DNA of 64,000 nucleotides from Verrucomicrobiota bacterium (GTDB taxonomy: Bacteria; Verrucomicrobiota; Verrucomicrobiia; Opitutales; UBA953), in NCBI GenBank assembly GCA_015061905.1, contig SUVQ01000001.1:1-64000 (forward strand), written 5' to 3'. Below are positions 15,344 through 24,045 of this stretch, one piece after another. The notes under the pieces are model-generated. The model did not search any database, was not told the origin of the DNA, and saw only the letters and a list, made by a program, of their open reading frames with translations. Positions within the stretch are counted from its first letter, which is position 1. Each line of letters opens with the position of its first letter. A program made the position numbers and the translations under genes.

Positions 15344-17602
15344 ATGCTGAAAACCCTTCCCCTTGTTTTTGCGGCACTGCTCGCGACGTGTGTTTCCCTT
15401 TTTGCGCAAGTCAATCCCGCGGCGGCGGCGGCACTTGCCAAGCGCATTTCTCCGGCGATTGCCGAAAACGTGGTCTTCGAAGCCCTCCCCGGCGTTCCCG
15501 CCAAGGAAAAAATCGTTTACGAGCTTGAATCTGCGCCGAACGGAAAGCTCATTGTCCGCGGGAACACAACCGTTGCGCTGACCGGCGGGTTTTATCAGTT
15601 TTTGAAAGAATTTTGCCATGTGCAAATCACTTGGGGCGCGCACAGCGTTCCCGCGCTCAAAAAAGGCGTCGCTCTCCCGAAAGTTCCGAAGAAAATCCGC
15701 GTCGAGTCTCCGCTGGTGCTTCGCTACGCCTACAATTACTGCACGCACGGCTACACGATGTCTTGGTGGGATTGGAATGACTGGGAAAAAGAAATCGATT
15801 GGCTCGCCTTGCACGGGTTCAACCTCGCCCTCGTCATACAAGGGCAGGAAGCCGTTTGGCAAAACACTTTTCCCCGATTCGGCTACACAAAAGAAGAAAT
15901 GCGCCGCTGGCTCTGCGCCCCGACACACATGCCCTGGCAGTTCATGGGCAACATGGAAGCGATGATGCCGCCGCCGCAAAGTATTATCGACAAACGCGCC
16001 AAGCTCGGAAAAGCCATCGTCGCCCGCATGCGCGAGCTCGGAATCAGCCCCGTCCTGCAAGGCTACTACGGCATGGTTCCCCACGGATTTAAGGGGAAAC
16101 ACCCCGCCGCACAAATCTGCCCGCAAGGCGGCTGGGCAGGCGGACAACGCCGCCCGGACATGCTCAATCCCGGCGACCCGCTTTTCGCCCCCATCGCAAA
16201 AACATTTTACGAAGAACAGAAAAAAATCTTCGGCAAATGCCTCTATTTCGCCGCAGACCCGTTCCACGAAGGCGGCTCCTCCGCCGGAATGGATCGCGGG
16301 ACCGTCTATCGCCAAGTGCAGGACGCGATGCTCGCCTTCGAGCCGGACGCAACACTCGTTAAACAATGTTGGCAAAACTCCAACGCCGAAATGTTCAACG
16401 CCGGGAAAAAAGACCACAGCCTCGCGCTCGATCTCTACGCCGACCGCGCACCGTTTTGGCAAAAATGCAACGGCTACAACGGCACGCCCTGGCTGTGGTG
16501 CCTGCTCCAAAACTTCGGCGGAAACACGGGAACGGAAGGCGATTTACAGGGATTGTGCAACGGCTTGAAAAAAGCGCTAACCGCGCCGGACCGGGGAAAA
16601 CTCGTCGGCATCGGAATCGTCCCCGAAGGCACGTTTAACAATCCGGTAATTTTTGAACTGCTCTCCGATATCGCCGTGCGCGGGAACGTTCCCGAAAGCC
16701 TCGACGATTGGCTCGACGGCTACTTAAAATCCCGCTACGGAAAAAGCTCCCAAGCACTCACCGACGCATGGAAAATTCTTCAAAAAACCGCCTACGGCTA
16801 CACGGCAAAAGAAGGTCCCGTCAACTCCGCCCTGCCCGCGCGTCCACGTTTCGGCAAATTCATCAAAGCGCGCTTTTGGGCTTCCAACATGGCTGTGCCT
16901 TACGAAAACGCGGAACTGCTCAAAGCGCTCCGACTTTTCGATTCGCAGAAGGAACGCTTTGCCCGAAAATCGACCTTCCGCTACGATTACGCGGATCTTC
17001 AACGCCAGGTTATAGACAATCTTTCCCACGCCGTTTACGCTAAATTAAACGAAGCATGGGAAGCCAAAGACAAAGCCGCTTTCTCCGCCGCTTCCAAAGA
17101 TTTTCTTCGCCTCTTCGCCCTCTGCGATTCCCGCTTTTCCCAATTCCCGAAATACAAAAACGACGCCGCCCTCTTTTCTCAAAGCTTAGAAAAATGGCTC
17201 GCCGACGCTCAAAGATTCGGCTCCAAAAAAGCAGAGAAAGAATACCTGTCCGCCTGCGCCCAACTCCTGCTCACGCGCTGGGTGCCCAACGCCGGAACCA
17301 ATCTCGACGACTACGCGTTCCGCGAATGGACCGGACTCACCTCCGCCTACTACGCCAAACGCTGGGAAATGTTTTTTGACGAAGCTCAAAAATCCCTCGC
17401 AACGGGAACGCCCTTCGACCAAAACGCATTTAATCAGAAACTCAACGCATTTGAAAACAACTGGCGCGCGCCCGCAAAACACCGAGGGAAAATCATTTCC
17501 GACAGCTCCGCAGAAATCGCCAAACTCGTCAAAAAATACGCGGGAACGCAAATCTCGGACAATCGCCCGGACGATTCCCCGCTCGGCGTCCAGGACCGCT
17601 AA
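15344..17602 (+). CDS. Alpha-N-acetylglucosaminidase, glycoside hydrolase family 89
   Basis: This exported 752-residue protein has a signal peptide (MLKTLPLVFAALLATCVSLFA). It matches the NAGLU/GH89 architecture: an N-terminal domain (about 25-100), a TIM barrel with RYAYNYCTHGYTMSWWDWNDWEKEIDWLALHGFNLAL, QGQEAVWQ, LQGYYGMVP and YFAADPFHEGG, and a helical C-terminal domain. GH89 enzymes remove terminal alpha-linked GlcNAc from mucin O-glycans or heparan-type chains. The catalytic glutamates are probably those in the EAVWQ and NNPVIFE regions, which is inference. The gene stands alone and fits a host-glycan feeder. Confidence 0.94.
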   Translation: MLKTLPLVFAALLATCVSLFAQVNPAAAAALAKRISPAIAENVVFEALPGVPAKEKIVYELESAPNGKLIVRGNTTVALTGGFYQFLKEFCHVQITWGAHSVPALKKGVALPKVPKKIRVESPLVLRYAYNYCTHGYTMSWWDWNDWEKEIDWLALHGFNLALVIQGQEAVWQNTFPRFGYTKEEMRRWLCAPTHMPWQFMGNMEAMMPPPQSIIDKRAKLGKAIVARMRELGISPVLQGYYGMVPHGFKGKHPAAQICPQGGWAGGQRRPDMLNPGDPLFAPIAKTFYEEQKKIFGKCLYFAADPFHEGGSSAGMDRGTVYRQVQDAMLAFEPDATLVKQCWQNSNAEMFNAGKKDHSLALDLYADRAPFWQKCNGYNGTPWLWCLLQNFGGNTGTEGDLQGLCNGLKKALTAPDRGKLVGIGIVPEGTFNNPVIFELLSDIAVRGNVPESLDDWLDGYLKSRYGKSSQALTDAWKILQKTAYGYTAKEGPVNSALPARPRFGKFIKARFWASNMAVPYENAELLKALRLFDSQKERFARKSTFRYDYADLQRQVIDNLSHAVYAKLNEAWEAKDKAAFSAASKDFLRLFALCDSRFSQFPKYKNDAALFSQSLEKWLADAQRFGSKKAEKEYLSACAQLLLTRWVPNAGTNLDDYAFREWTGLTSAYYAKRWEMFFDEAQKSLATGTPFDQNAFNQKLNAFENNWRAPAKHRGKIISDSSAEIAKLVKKYAGTQISDNRPDDSPLGVQDR

Positions 17603-17661
17603 AACGTCTTCCCTCGAACCCGGTCAAAAACTTCCCCGCGTTCCCGCGCAGAAACGCCGGC

Positions 17662-17943
17662 TCACGAAATCCGCTTTTTCTTTCCGGCGCGAGCCCGTTC
17701 GGCTTGCCGTCGCAGTTCGGGCAACTTTTTCCGTTTCGCCTGCGGATTCATCAAGTCCGTGCGTTGTGCTCGGCGAAACGTTCCTAATTTTTCGTCCAAG
17801 TCAAAACCGAACTCTTCATTTAATCGCCGAATGGTCGCCTCTCTCACAAACGAGGTAAAATTCTTCATGCTTTGACACGATTCATAAGCCGCAAGAATTT
17901 CCTTCGGGAACGCAATGAAAAACTGCTTGGAGCTTTTAGACAT
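17662..17943 (-). CDS. Small ribbon-helix-helix-like protein
   Basis: This 93-residue basic protein starts MSKSSKQFFIAFPKEILAAYESCQSMKNFTSFVREATIRRLNEEFG. That is one predicted beta strand and two helices, the pattern of CopG/Arc-type DNA-binding domains, with a Lys/Arg-rich tail. Its start codon lies inside the 8-bp inverted repeat TTAGACAT-N6-ATGTCTAA, which is typical of an autoregulated operator. It is transcribed divergently from the gene at 18036 and may control it. The family assignment is tentative. Confidence 0.6.
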   Translation of the reverse strand: MSKSSKQFFIAFPKEILAAYESCQSMKNFTSFVREATIRRLNEEFGFDLDEKLGTFRRAQRTDLMNPQAKRKKLPELRRQAERARAGKKKRIS

Positions 17944-18042
17944 CCCAATATGTCTAACACAATCTCAACCCGATGCGGAAAACTCGCCATTTGACATAAT
18001 ATTATGTTAAATACATAGTCTGTAGACTAAATATTATGTCAA
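17936..18042. promoter_or_regulatory. Divergent operator region with inverted repeats over both start codons
   Basis: TTAGACAT/ATGTCTAA (17936-17957) covers the start of the minus-strand gene. The 13-base arms TTGACATAATATT (17991-18003) and AATATTATGTCAA (18030-18042) are exact complements, and the right arm contains the ATG at 18036. Between them are ACATAATATTATGT (17994-18007, a perfect palindrome) and AGTCT-GT-AGACT (18017-18028). All except the last share the core GACAT. Confidence 0.65.
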
Positions 18043-19424
18043 ACAAATCGCATTCAGTATCCGAATTTGATTTACGGGATCCGGCATTTTTTACGCAGGA
18101 AGACCCGCTTTTCCCGATTTCCGAAAATCAGCGCGCGGCGGAGAAGCAGGCACTTGCAGAGCTCGCGACTCCGTTTTTCGAAGATTTTTTCTGTGACCGG
18201 CAAAACACAGATACGCCCGTGCGCACGATTACAATCCGCCGCCCCCGCGTGGAAAATCGGCACGGAAGAGCACGACTTTCGGCTCAAATCGACGTCGACG
18301 GAGAATGCAGAGAAGTTTGGTTTGAGGTCGAAGAAAAATACGGGAAATATCTTTGTTATGAACGCTCCGACGCATTTTTAATCGGATTGCTGAACTGGGC
18401 GATGCGGGAACGTTGCGACTTCATTTGCGAAGCACCCGTGGGAGAAGAGCTCATTTACCAAATTCGCACTTACCTGATTCCGGCAGTTGTCAAGGCAAGT
18501 AAAACACTTTATGCGCCGAGAATCACGGCTGACATTGACACGGGAACGCTTCCTTGCGCGGGAGCGGTGGGCACGGGAATTTCCTGCGGCGTGGATTCCC
18601 TCCACGTTGTTGCCAACCAAGCGAGAAGCGCGTTCCCGCATCTTCGACTCACGCATTTAATTTTAAACAATGTCGGAGCGTTTTCCAAAGAGGAAGGGAA
18701 GAATCAGTTTTCCTGGCAAACGGAGCACGCCAAGCAATTCGCCGAAGAATACGGGTTTGAATTTATCCAAACGAATTCCAATTTTTCGGAGGCGTTCCCG
18801 CAAAACCATTTGCTGACGCATACCTACTCAAGCTGTTTCGGAATTTACGTTTTGCAAAAACTTTGGCGCGTATATTTTTATGCATCAAGCGGATACGATT
18901 TCACGGAATTTCGCTTGGAGAAAAACGAAGATTTCTCTTCGGATCATTATGAACTTTTATCCCTGAATGTTTTTTCGCATAGAAATTTAAAAATTTATTC
19001 GGAGGGAGGCGCCAAAACGAGATTTGAAAAAACACGTGCTCTCGTCAATTTCGTTCCCGCGCAAAAATACTTGCACGTTTGCACGAGCGACCTCGGCGAA
19101 AACTGTAATATCTGCGGAAAATGCAAGCGAACGCTTGTTACACTGGACGCGCTGGGCGCACTTGAAAAATTTCGCGCCGTCTTCGATATTGATTACTACA
19201 AAAAACATCGGCGAAGCTATCTGCGCTGGCTCGTTGCCCAACAAATTTTACCGCACGGCGATTTAATGCTGAAAGAGCCGTTCCAAATCCTTCGAAAGGA
19301 TATTTCGTTGCTTATCCGGCTCGAAGCGTTCCCGTATGCGGCAATCGGCTTTGCACGCTCCCACCTTGCCAAAATCCCTTTTCTGAAAGCGATTTACCGA
19401 AAATATTTCAAGCGAAAGAAATAG
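18036..19424 (+). CDS. ATP-pyrophosphatase-like protein with Cys cluster
   Basis: The 462-residue protein has an adenine-nucleotide PP-loop-type motif, GISCGVDSLH, near residue 185, and a Cys-rich segment, CTSDLGENCNICGKCKRTLV, near 355-375. This combination is seen in QueC/ThiI-like and sugar-amidotransferase-like enzymes that adenylate a substrate. The N-terminal third is unrecognised. The gene is directly followed by a polysaccharide flippase, so a role in modifying a surface sugar or lipid-linked precursor is inferred. It is controlled from the palindrome-rich divergent promoter. Confidence 0.55.
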   Translation: MSNKSHSVSEFDLRDPAFFTQEDPLFPISENQRAAEKQALAELATPFFEDFFCDRQNTDTPVRTITIRRPRVENRHGRARLSAQIDVDGECREVWFEVEEKYGKYLCYERSDAFLIGLLNWAMRERCDFICEAPVGEELIYQIRTYLIPAVVKASKTLYAPRITADIDTGTLPCAGAVGTGISCGVDSLHVVANQARSAFPHLRLTHLILNNVGAFSKEEGKNQFSWQTEHAKQFAEEYGFEFIQTNSNFSEAFPQNHLLTHTYSSCFGIYVLQKLWRVYFYASSGYDFTEFRLEKNEDFSSDHYELLSLNVFSHRNLKIYSEGGAKTRFEKTRALVNFVPAQKYLHVCTSDLGENCNICGKCKRTLVTLDALGALEKFRAVFDIDYYKKHRRSYLRWLVAQQILPHGDLMLKEPFQILRKDISLLIRLEAFPYAAIGFARSHLAKIPFLKAIYRKYFKRKK

Positions 19425-19463
19425 TTTCGCTTCCGTTTGTAATCCGTATTCGAGATTCCGAAT

Positions 19464-20999
19464 ATGTCCGAGCACGCCGACACAAAACGCCTGATGCGAA
19501 ATACGCTGATGCTGTATTTCCGGATGCTTCTCTCCACGTGTATCGGGCTTTATACATCGCGTATCGTTTTAGAGGCGTTAGGGATTGATGATTTCGGTAT
19601 TTACAACGTTGTCGGCGGCATCGTTACCCTGCTCGCGTTTTTGAATACGTCGATGTCACGCGGCACGGAGCGTTTTCTGCTCGTCGAACTCGGAAAAAAA
19701 GATTTCGAAGAATTAAAAAAGACCTTTGCGCTAACCGTAACCATTCACTGCGGCTTGGCTCTTGTCATTTTAATTTTCGCGGAAACGCTCGGGCTCTGGT
19801 TCATAAACGCGCACTTGAACGTTCCCGCAGAGCGTATATGCGCCGTCAATTGGGTTTACCAATGTTCTGTGTTTTCGTTTATTGTCGGGGTTTTGCAAGT
19901 TCCGTATATGGCAAGTATTGTCGCCCGCGAACGCATGAGCATATACGCCTATGTAAGCCTCGGCGAAGCCGCGCTGAAACTTCTTCTTGTTTTTTTGCTA
20001 ACGCATCTCGGCGGAGACAAACTCATTATTTACGCCCTGCTCTGCGCGGGAACGTCTTTCTCCGTCGCAATGACTTATCGGTTTTTTTGCCGGATTCTTT
20101 TTGAGGAATGCCGCTTTCGGTTTTATTTCGATGCAAAAAAAGCTCGCGAAATTGTTTCCTTTACGGGCTGGAGTCTCGTTTCTCATTTTACGGGCGCGCT
20201 TTCCGGACAGGGAACGAACATTTTGTTGAATCAATTCTTCGGACCTGCAGTCAACGCCGCACGCGGGATCGCATTTCAGGTTTCCGGAACAATTCAAAAT
20301 TTTGTTTCGAATTTTCAAACCGCCGCCGGTCCGCAAATCGTGAAAACACACGTCGCCGGAGAAATCGCGCAGGAACGGGCCCTGATTTTAAAAACCTGCC
20401 GATTATCGTTTTTCCTGCTGATGATTTTTGCTATTCCGGTGATTTTGGAATGCGGATTCATTTTGAAAATTTGGTTAGTCAGCGTTCCCGCGCAGACGGA
20501 AATATTTTTGCAAATCATCATCATCCAGGGGCTTGTAACCACGTCCGCCCTGCCGATGTTTCAAGCTCTGATGGCGACAGGAAATATTCGCGCGCACCAA
20601 ATCGGGTTTGCCGCTCTTCACGCACTTTATTTTGCAGGAAGCTACGCCGCGCTTTGTTTCGGCGCAACCGCGACAAGTGTTTTCCTCCTTGGCGTTATCA
20701 TGGAAGCTCTCATGATGTGCTGGAGAGTTCTGCTTTTGAAAAAACAAATTCAATTCTCCGTGCGGATTTATTTTCGGCAAGTCGTCGTTCCCGCCGGGGT
20801 TGTTTTCATATTGGCGGGAACGCTTCCGCTTTTTATTCATCTTTCTCTCGGAGAAGGTTGGCTTCGCCTGCTTGCGGTTGGAATCTCCTCGCTTGTTTGT
20901 TGCGCCATCTCCATTTTTTTCTTCGGAGTAACACTGTCCGAGCGCAAATTTCTGCTCGAAAAAAGCGTTTTAAAATTTCGCAACCTTTGGCGGGCTTAG
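19464..20999 (+). CDS. Wzx-like polysaccharide flippase (MOP superfamily)
   Basis: The 511-residue integral membrane protein has about twelve to fourteen hydrophobic segments. Its N-terminus RMLLSTCIGLYTSRIVLEALGIDDFGIYNVVGGIV is characteristic of oligosaccharide flippases of the MviN/MATE/Wzx superfamily. These move undecaprenyl-linked oligosaccharides across the inner membrane. It is 39 bp downstream of the ATP-pyrophosphatase-like gene and probably in its operon. No glycosyltransferases are adjacent, so the substrate cannot be stated. Confidence 0.85.
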   Translation: MSEHADTKRLMRNTLMLYFRMLLSTCIGLYTSRIVLEALGIDDFGIYNVVGGIVTLLAFLNTSMSRGTERFLLVELGKKDFEELKKTFALTVTIHCGLALVILIFAETLGLWFINAHLNVPAERICAVNWVYQCSVFSFIVGVLQVPYMASIVARERMSIYAYVSLGEAALKLLLVFLLTHLGGDKLIIYALLCAGTSFSVAMTYRFFCRILFEECRFRFYFDAKKAREIVSFTGWSLVSHFTGALSGQGTNILLNQFFGPAVNAARGIAFQVSGTIQNFVSNFQTAAGPQIVKTHVAGEIAQERALILKTCRLSFFLLMIFAIPVILECGFILKIWLVSVPAQTEIFLQIIIIQGLVTTSALPMFQALMATGNIRAHQIGFAALHALYFAGSYAALCFGATATSVFLLGVIMEALMMCWRVLLLKKQIQFSVRIYFRQVVVPAGVVFILAGTLPLFIHLSLGEGWLRLLAVGISSLVCCAISIFFFGVTLSERKFLLEKSVLKFRNLWRA

Positions 21000-21241
21000 C
21001 GCGAGGAATCCGTCAAAACAAATCGCGCTCGTCCTCAACAGCCAGAATGCCTATTCCGGATTTCCGGGAAACAGCAGGCGCGAACGACGAGGTCATAAAC
21101 GTCTTCGCGCCCGAAAAGCCCTATCCATACAAATCGTTCGTAAAATAAAAAAAAACGGCATCGGCAGGGGAAAATCCCCTTGCGGGAACGGGCGGACGGA
21201 AACAGAATCTGAGGCATTCGTTCCCGTTTCCTTTTCTTCTT

Positions 21242-22402
21242 ATGAAAAAAAGTTTCTCCCTGTTGTTCTCTTCCTTGGCGGCGTTGTGCGTTCCCGCGTT
21301 TGCGGGGTGCGCAGCGGAAAGCCTGACTGTGTCGGACGTTGCGCCCGGCGTGGAAATTTCCGTCAAAAAACTGCCTCCGCTCGTTGTTGAAGGAACGAAT
21401 CCCGCGCAGGGCGTTGCGGGCGCGTTCGTGCGGATTAGTGAAACGCCCTACGTTGCCGGCGGCGCGCTTTTCCCGGAAAAAGGTCCCGCGGACGGAGGAA
21501 AGAAAAAGTTTTACGACACTGTTTGGAAGCTGGACTTCGAGAAAAACGCGTGGGTCGTTTGCGGCGAAAAACTTCCCGTTCCCGCCGGCTACGGCGTTTC
21601 GCGCGGGCGAATGTGGCTCGGCGGCGAAAATGCTGACGGCAAGCTTGATTCGCAGTGGGATTTTTCCGGCGCGACGGAAGAAAAAATCCGCGCGTGGAAA
21701 AAAATGCCCGTAACGCTCGACAACGCGGCAGGCGCGGCGATGTTTGTCGGCGGCGGCAACGCGAACGGCGTTCCCGCGAACAAGGCTTTTGAGTATTGGA
21801 TTAATTCTTTTCCGGGAAAAGAGTGCGAATGGAAAGTGCTTCCGGATTTTCCGGGAACTCCGCGTGTTCAGCCCGTTGCCGGGCTTTTGCAAACGCCGCG
21901 CGGGAACGCGTTTGTGCTCGTCGGCGGATTTTATTTTGACAAGGAAACGAAAAAAGCGACCGTCGATCGCGCGGGCGTGATTTATTACCCGCGTGAGAAA
22001 AAATGGGAAATGCTTCCGCCGCTTCCGGAGGAAATTTCCAAAGCCGGACTTGTCGGTTCCTGTGCCGTTGCGGACAGTCGCGGCGGAATGCTGATTTTCG
22101 GCGGCGTGAACGCGAAGATTTTCAAGGAAGCTCTCGAAAATCCCGCGCCGGATTACCTGCGCCACGATCCCGCGTGGTATAGATTTAACGCGGATGTTTT
22201 GCGCCTTTATTTTGACAAAGACGGGAACGCGAAATGGGAAAAGCTCGCGACCGTTCCCGCGACTGCGCGTGCCGGCGCGTCCGCCGTTTCTCCGATTTCA
22301 ATCAAAGCCGATCGCGAAAAAATTTATTTCATCTGCGGCGAACTCAAACCCGGCTTCCGTTCCCCGGATTGCTGCTTGATTGAAATAAAGCTTAAAGATT
22401 AA
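21242..22402 (+). CDS. Kelch-type cyclically permuted mutarotase, NanM-like
   Basis: This exported 386-residue protein has a signal peptide (MKKSFSLLFSSLAALCVPAFAGCAA). A possible lipobox lies at AFAGC. It contains Kelch-like blades (GAFVRISETPYVAGGA, AAMFVGGGNANG, AFVLVGGFYF, GGMLIFGGVN). The order fits the cyclically permuted mutarotase family that includes N-acetylneuraminate epimerase, which converts alpha- to beta-sialic acid in the periplasm. It is followed by an MFS transporter, the usual partner for sialate uptake. The substrate is inferred from that context. Confidence 0.75.
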   Translation: MKKSFSLLFSSLAALCVPAFAGCAAESLTVSDVAPGVEISVKKLPPLVVEGTNPAQGVAGAFVRISETPYVAGGALFPEKGPADGGKKKFYDTVWKLDFEKNAWVVCGEKLPVPAGYGVSRGRMWLGGENADGKLDSQWDFSGATEEKIRAWKKMPVTLDNAAGAAMFVGGGNANGVPANKAFEYWINSFPGKECEWKVLPDFPGTPRVQPVAGLLQTPRGNAFVLVGGFYFDKETKKATVDRAGVIYYPREKKWEMLPPLPEEISKAGLVGSCAVADSRGGMLIFGGVNAKIFKEALENPAPDYLRHDPAWYRFNADVLRLYFDKDGNAKWEKLATVPATARAGASAVSPISIKADREKIYFICGELKPGFRSPDCCLIEIKLKD

Positions 22403-22492
22403 TGCTCAGAGCTTAAAGAAAGGTGGGCTCATCCATCACCTATCACCTGTCTTTAAGCATTAAGCTTTAAGCTCTAATCTTTTTTTTAAACT
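22403..22492. repeat. Inverted AAGCTTTAAGCTC-type spacer
   Basis: TAATGCTCAGAGCTTAAAG is complementary, with small differences, to CTTTAAGCATTAAGCTTTAAGCTC. Related AGCTTTAAGCTCTTTCTTTAATCTT runs occur near 25260 and 28710. It is probably a degenerate intergenic repeat; no gene is seen. Confidence 0.5.
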
Positions 22493-24013
22493 ATGAATGC
22501 TATCGTAAACTACATTAAAGGACTTGAGGATCCGGCGACGGGAACGTCTCCGACCTTCGACGCATTGGTCATTGTGCTGATGCTCGTCGTTATCGCGATT
22601 GTCGCGATTCAGGCGTGGCGCAAAGGCGTGCGCAACGTCGCGAACCTCGCCGATGCGAGCACCGCGCCGGGAAAATGGGCGTGGATTGCCGTCGGCTTGC
22701 TCTGGATCGTCGTGATGCTCAATTATTTCGACCGACAGTTGCTCTCGGTCGTGCGCGCGCCGATTGTCGAAGATATTCCGATGACGGATGCGCAGTTCGG
22801 CTTAATCACTTCGGCGTTTCTCGTTATTTACGCGGTGCTTAGCCCCGTCGGCGGTTTCCTCGCCGACCGCTATTCCCGCCGCTTGGTCATCCTTTGCTCG
22901 CTCGTCGTTTGGTCCACGGTAACGTGGTGGACGGGGCATGCGGAAGATTACACGACGCTCTTCATCGCGCGTGCCGCGATGGGCGTTTCCGAAGCATTTT
23001 ACATTCCTGCCGCACTCGCGCTTATCACCGACTACCACCGCGGGAGCACGCGCTCGCTCGCAACCGGGATCCACATGAGCGGGATTTACGCCGGGATGGC
23101 ACTCGCAGGCTACGGCGCAACAATGTCCGACGCCATCGGCTGGCGTATGACTTTTGCCGTCTTCGGTCTCGTCGGCGTGCTTTACGGATTTGTTCTTATC
23201 GTTTTCCTGCGCGATCCGAGCAAGGCTCCCGCAGACAACGCGCGTGAGCAACTTCGCGCAGAAGCCGACGTTCCCGCCGCTACGGAAGAAAAAGCCGTTC
23301 CCGCCGCCGATTTTGAAAAAATGTCCGGCGCGCAGGTTTTCAAAAGCCTGCTCAGCTCCCGCCCGATGTGGATTTTGCTGACCGTCGTCGCCTTCGCGGG
23401 CGCAGGCAACTGGTTCCTGCTCACGTGGTATCCGACGCTTTTGACTGACACCTTTAAGGTAATCCAAGACGTTTCCGTCCCGCTTGCCGAAGCGAAGGGC
23501 ATGGGCGACGTCATCAGCCTCACGACGGGTGAAGCCGGACCGGCGGCAACGCTGTGGAGCTCCATTGCGAAATACATTGCCGTCATCGTCGCCGCGATTA
23601 TCGCCGACCGTTGGGTGCAGAAAAATCTCAAGGCGCGCGCGCTCGTTCCCGGGATTTCGTTCGTGCTCGCGGGACCGTGCGTCATTCTCGCCGTCGTGCT
23701 CGCGGGAATGTTCGGCGGTGTCGCTTGGCTGTTTTACACGATGCTCGCGCTCGTTGCGACACAGGGAATTGCGCAGGGCTCGCTCGACGCGACGCTCATG
23801 CCCGTCATGCGCTCGCATATCGACGAACGCTACTCCGCGACCGGCTACGGCTTGCTGAATTTGACCTCGGCGGGCGTCGGCGCGCTGATTTCCTTCTTCG
23901 GCGGCTGGTTCAAAGACCAGGGCGTGCCGCTGACCACGACGCTTGCCGTCGCCGGCGGCTTGATGTTCATCTGCGGTATTCTCTTCTTCGCGCTCCCGAA
24001 ACCGCAGAAGTAA
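22493..24013 (+). CDS. MFS transporter, probably sugar acid/sialate uptake
   Basis: This 506-residue major facilitator protein has twelve predicted helices plus an extra N-terminal helix (TFDALVIVLMLVVIAIVAIQAW). It carries the MFS loop 2-3 motif GGFLADRYSRRLVIL and an early YFDRQ element typical of anion:cation and organic-acid symporters. The cytoplasmic loop (about 240-275) has VPAATEEKAVPAA, encoded by the dispersed word. It follows a NanM-like mutarotase by 90 bp, so sialic acid or a related sugar acid is the likely substrate. This is inference from neighbourhood. Confidence 0.85.
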   Translation: MNAIVNYIKGLEDPATGTSPTFDALVIVLMLVVIAIVAIQAWRKGVRNVANLADASTAPGKWAWIAVGLLWIVVMLNYFDRQLLSVVRAPIVEDIPMTDAQFGLITSAFLVIYAVLSPVGGFLADRYSRRLVILCSLVVWSTVTWWTGHAEDYTTLFIARAAMGVSEAFYIPAALALITDYHRGSTRSLATGIHMSGIYAGMALAGYGATMSDAIGWRMTFAVFGLVGVLYGFVLIVFLRDPSKAPADNAREQLRAEADVPAATEEKAVPAADFEKMSGAQVFKSLLSSRPMWILLTVVAFAGAGNWFLLTWYPTLLTDTFKVIQDVSVPLAEAKGMGDVISLTTGEAGPAATLWSSIAKYIAVIVAAIIADRWVQKNLKARALVPGISFVLAGPCVILAVVLAGMFGGVAWLFYTMLALVATQGIAQGSLDATLMPVMRSHIDERYSATGYGLLNLTSAGVGALISFFGGWFKDQGVPLTTTLAVAGGLMFICGILFFALPKPQK

Positions 24014-24045
24014 GGAGAACGAGATTAAAGAAACTCGAGCTCAGT

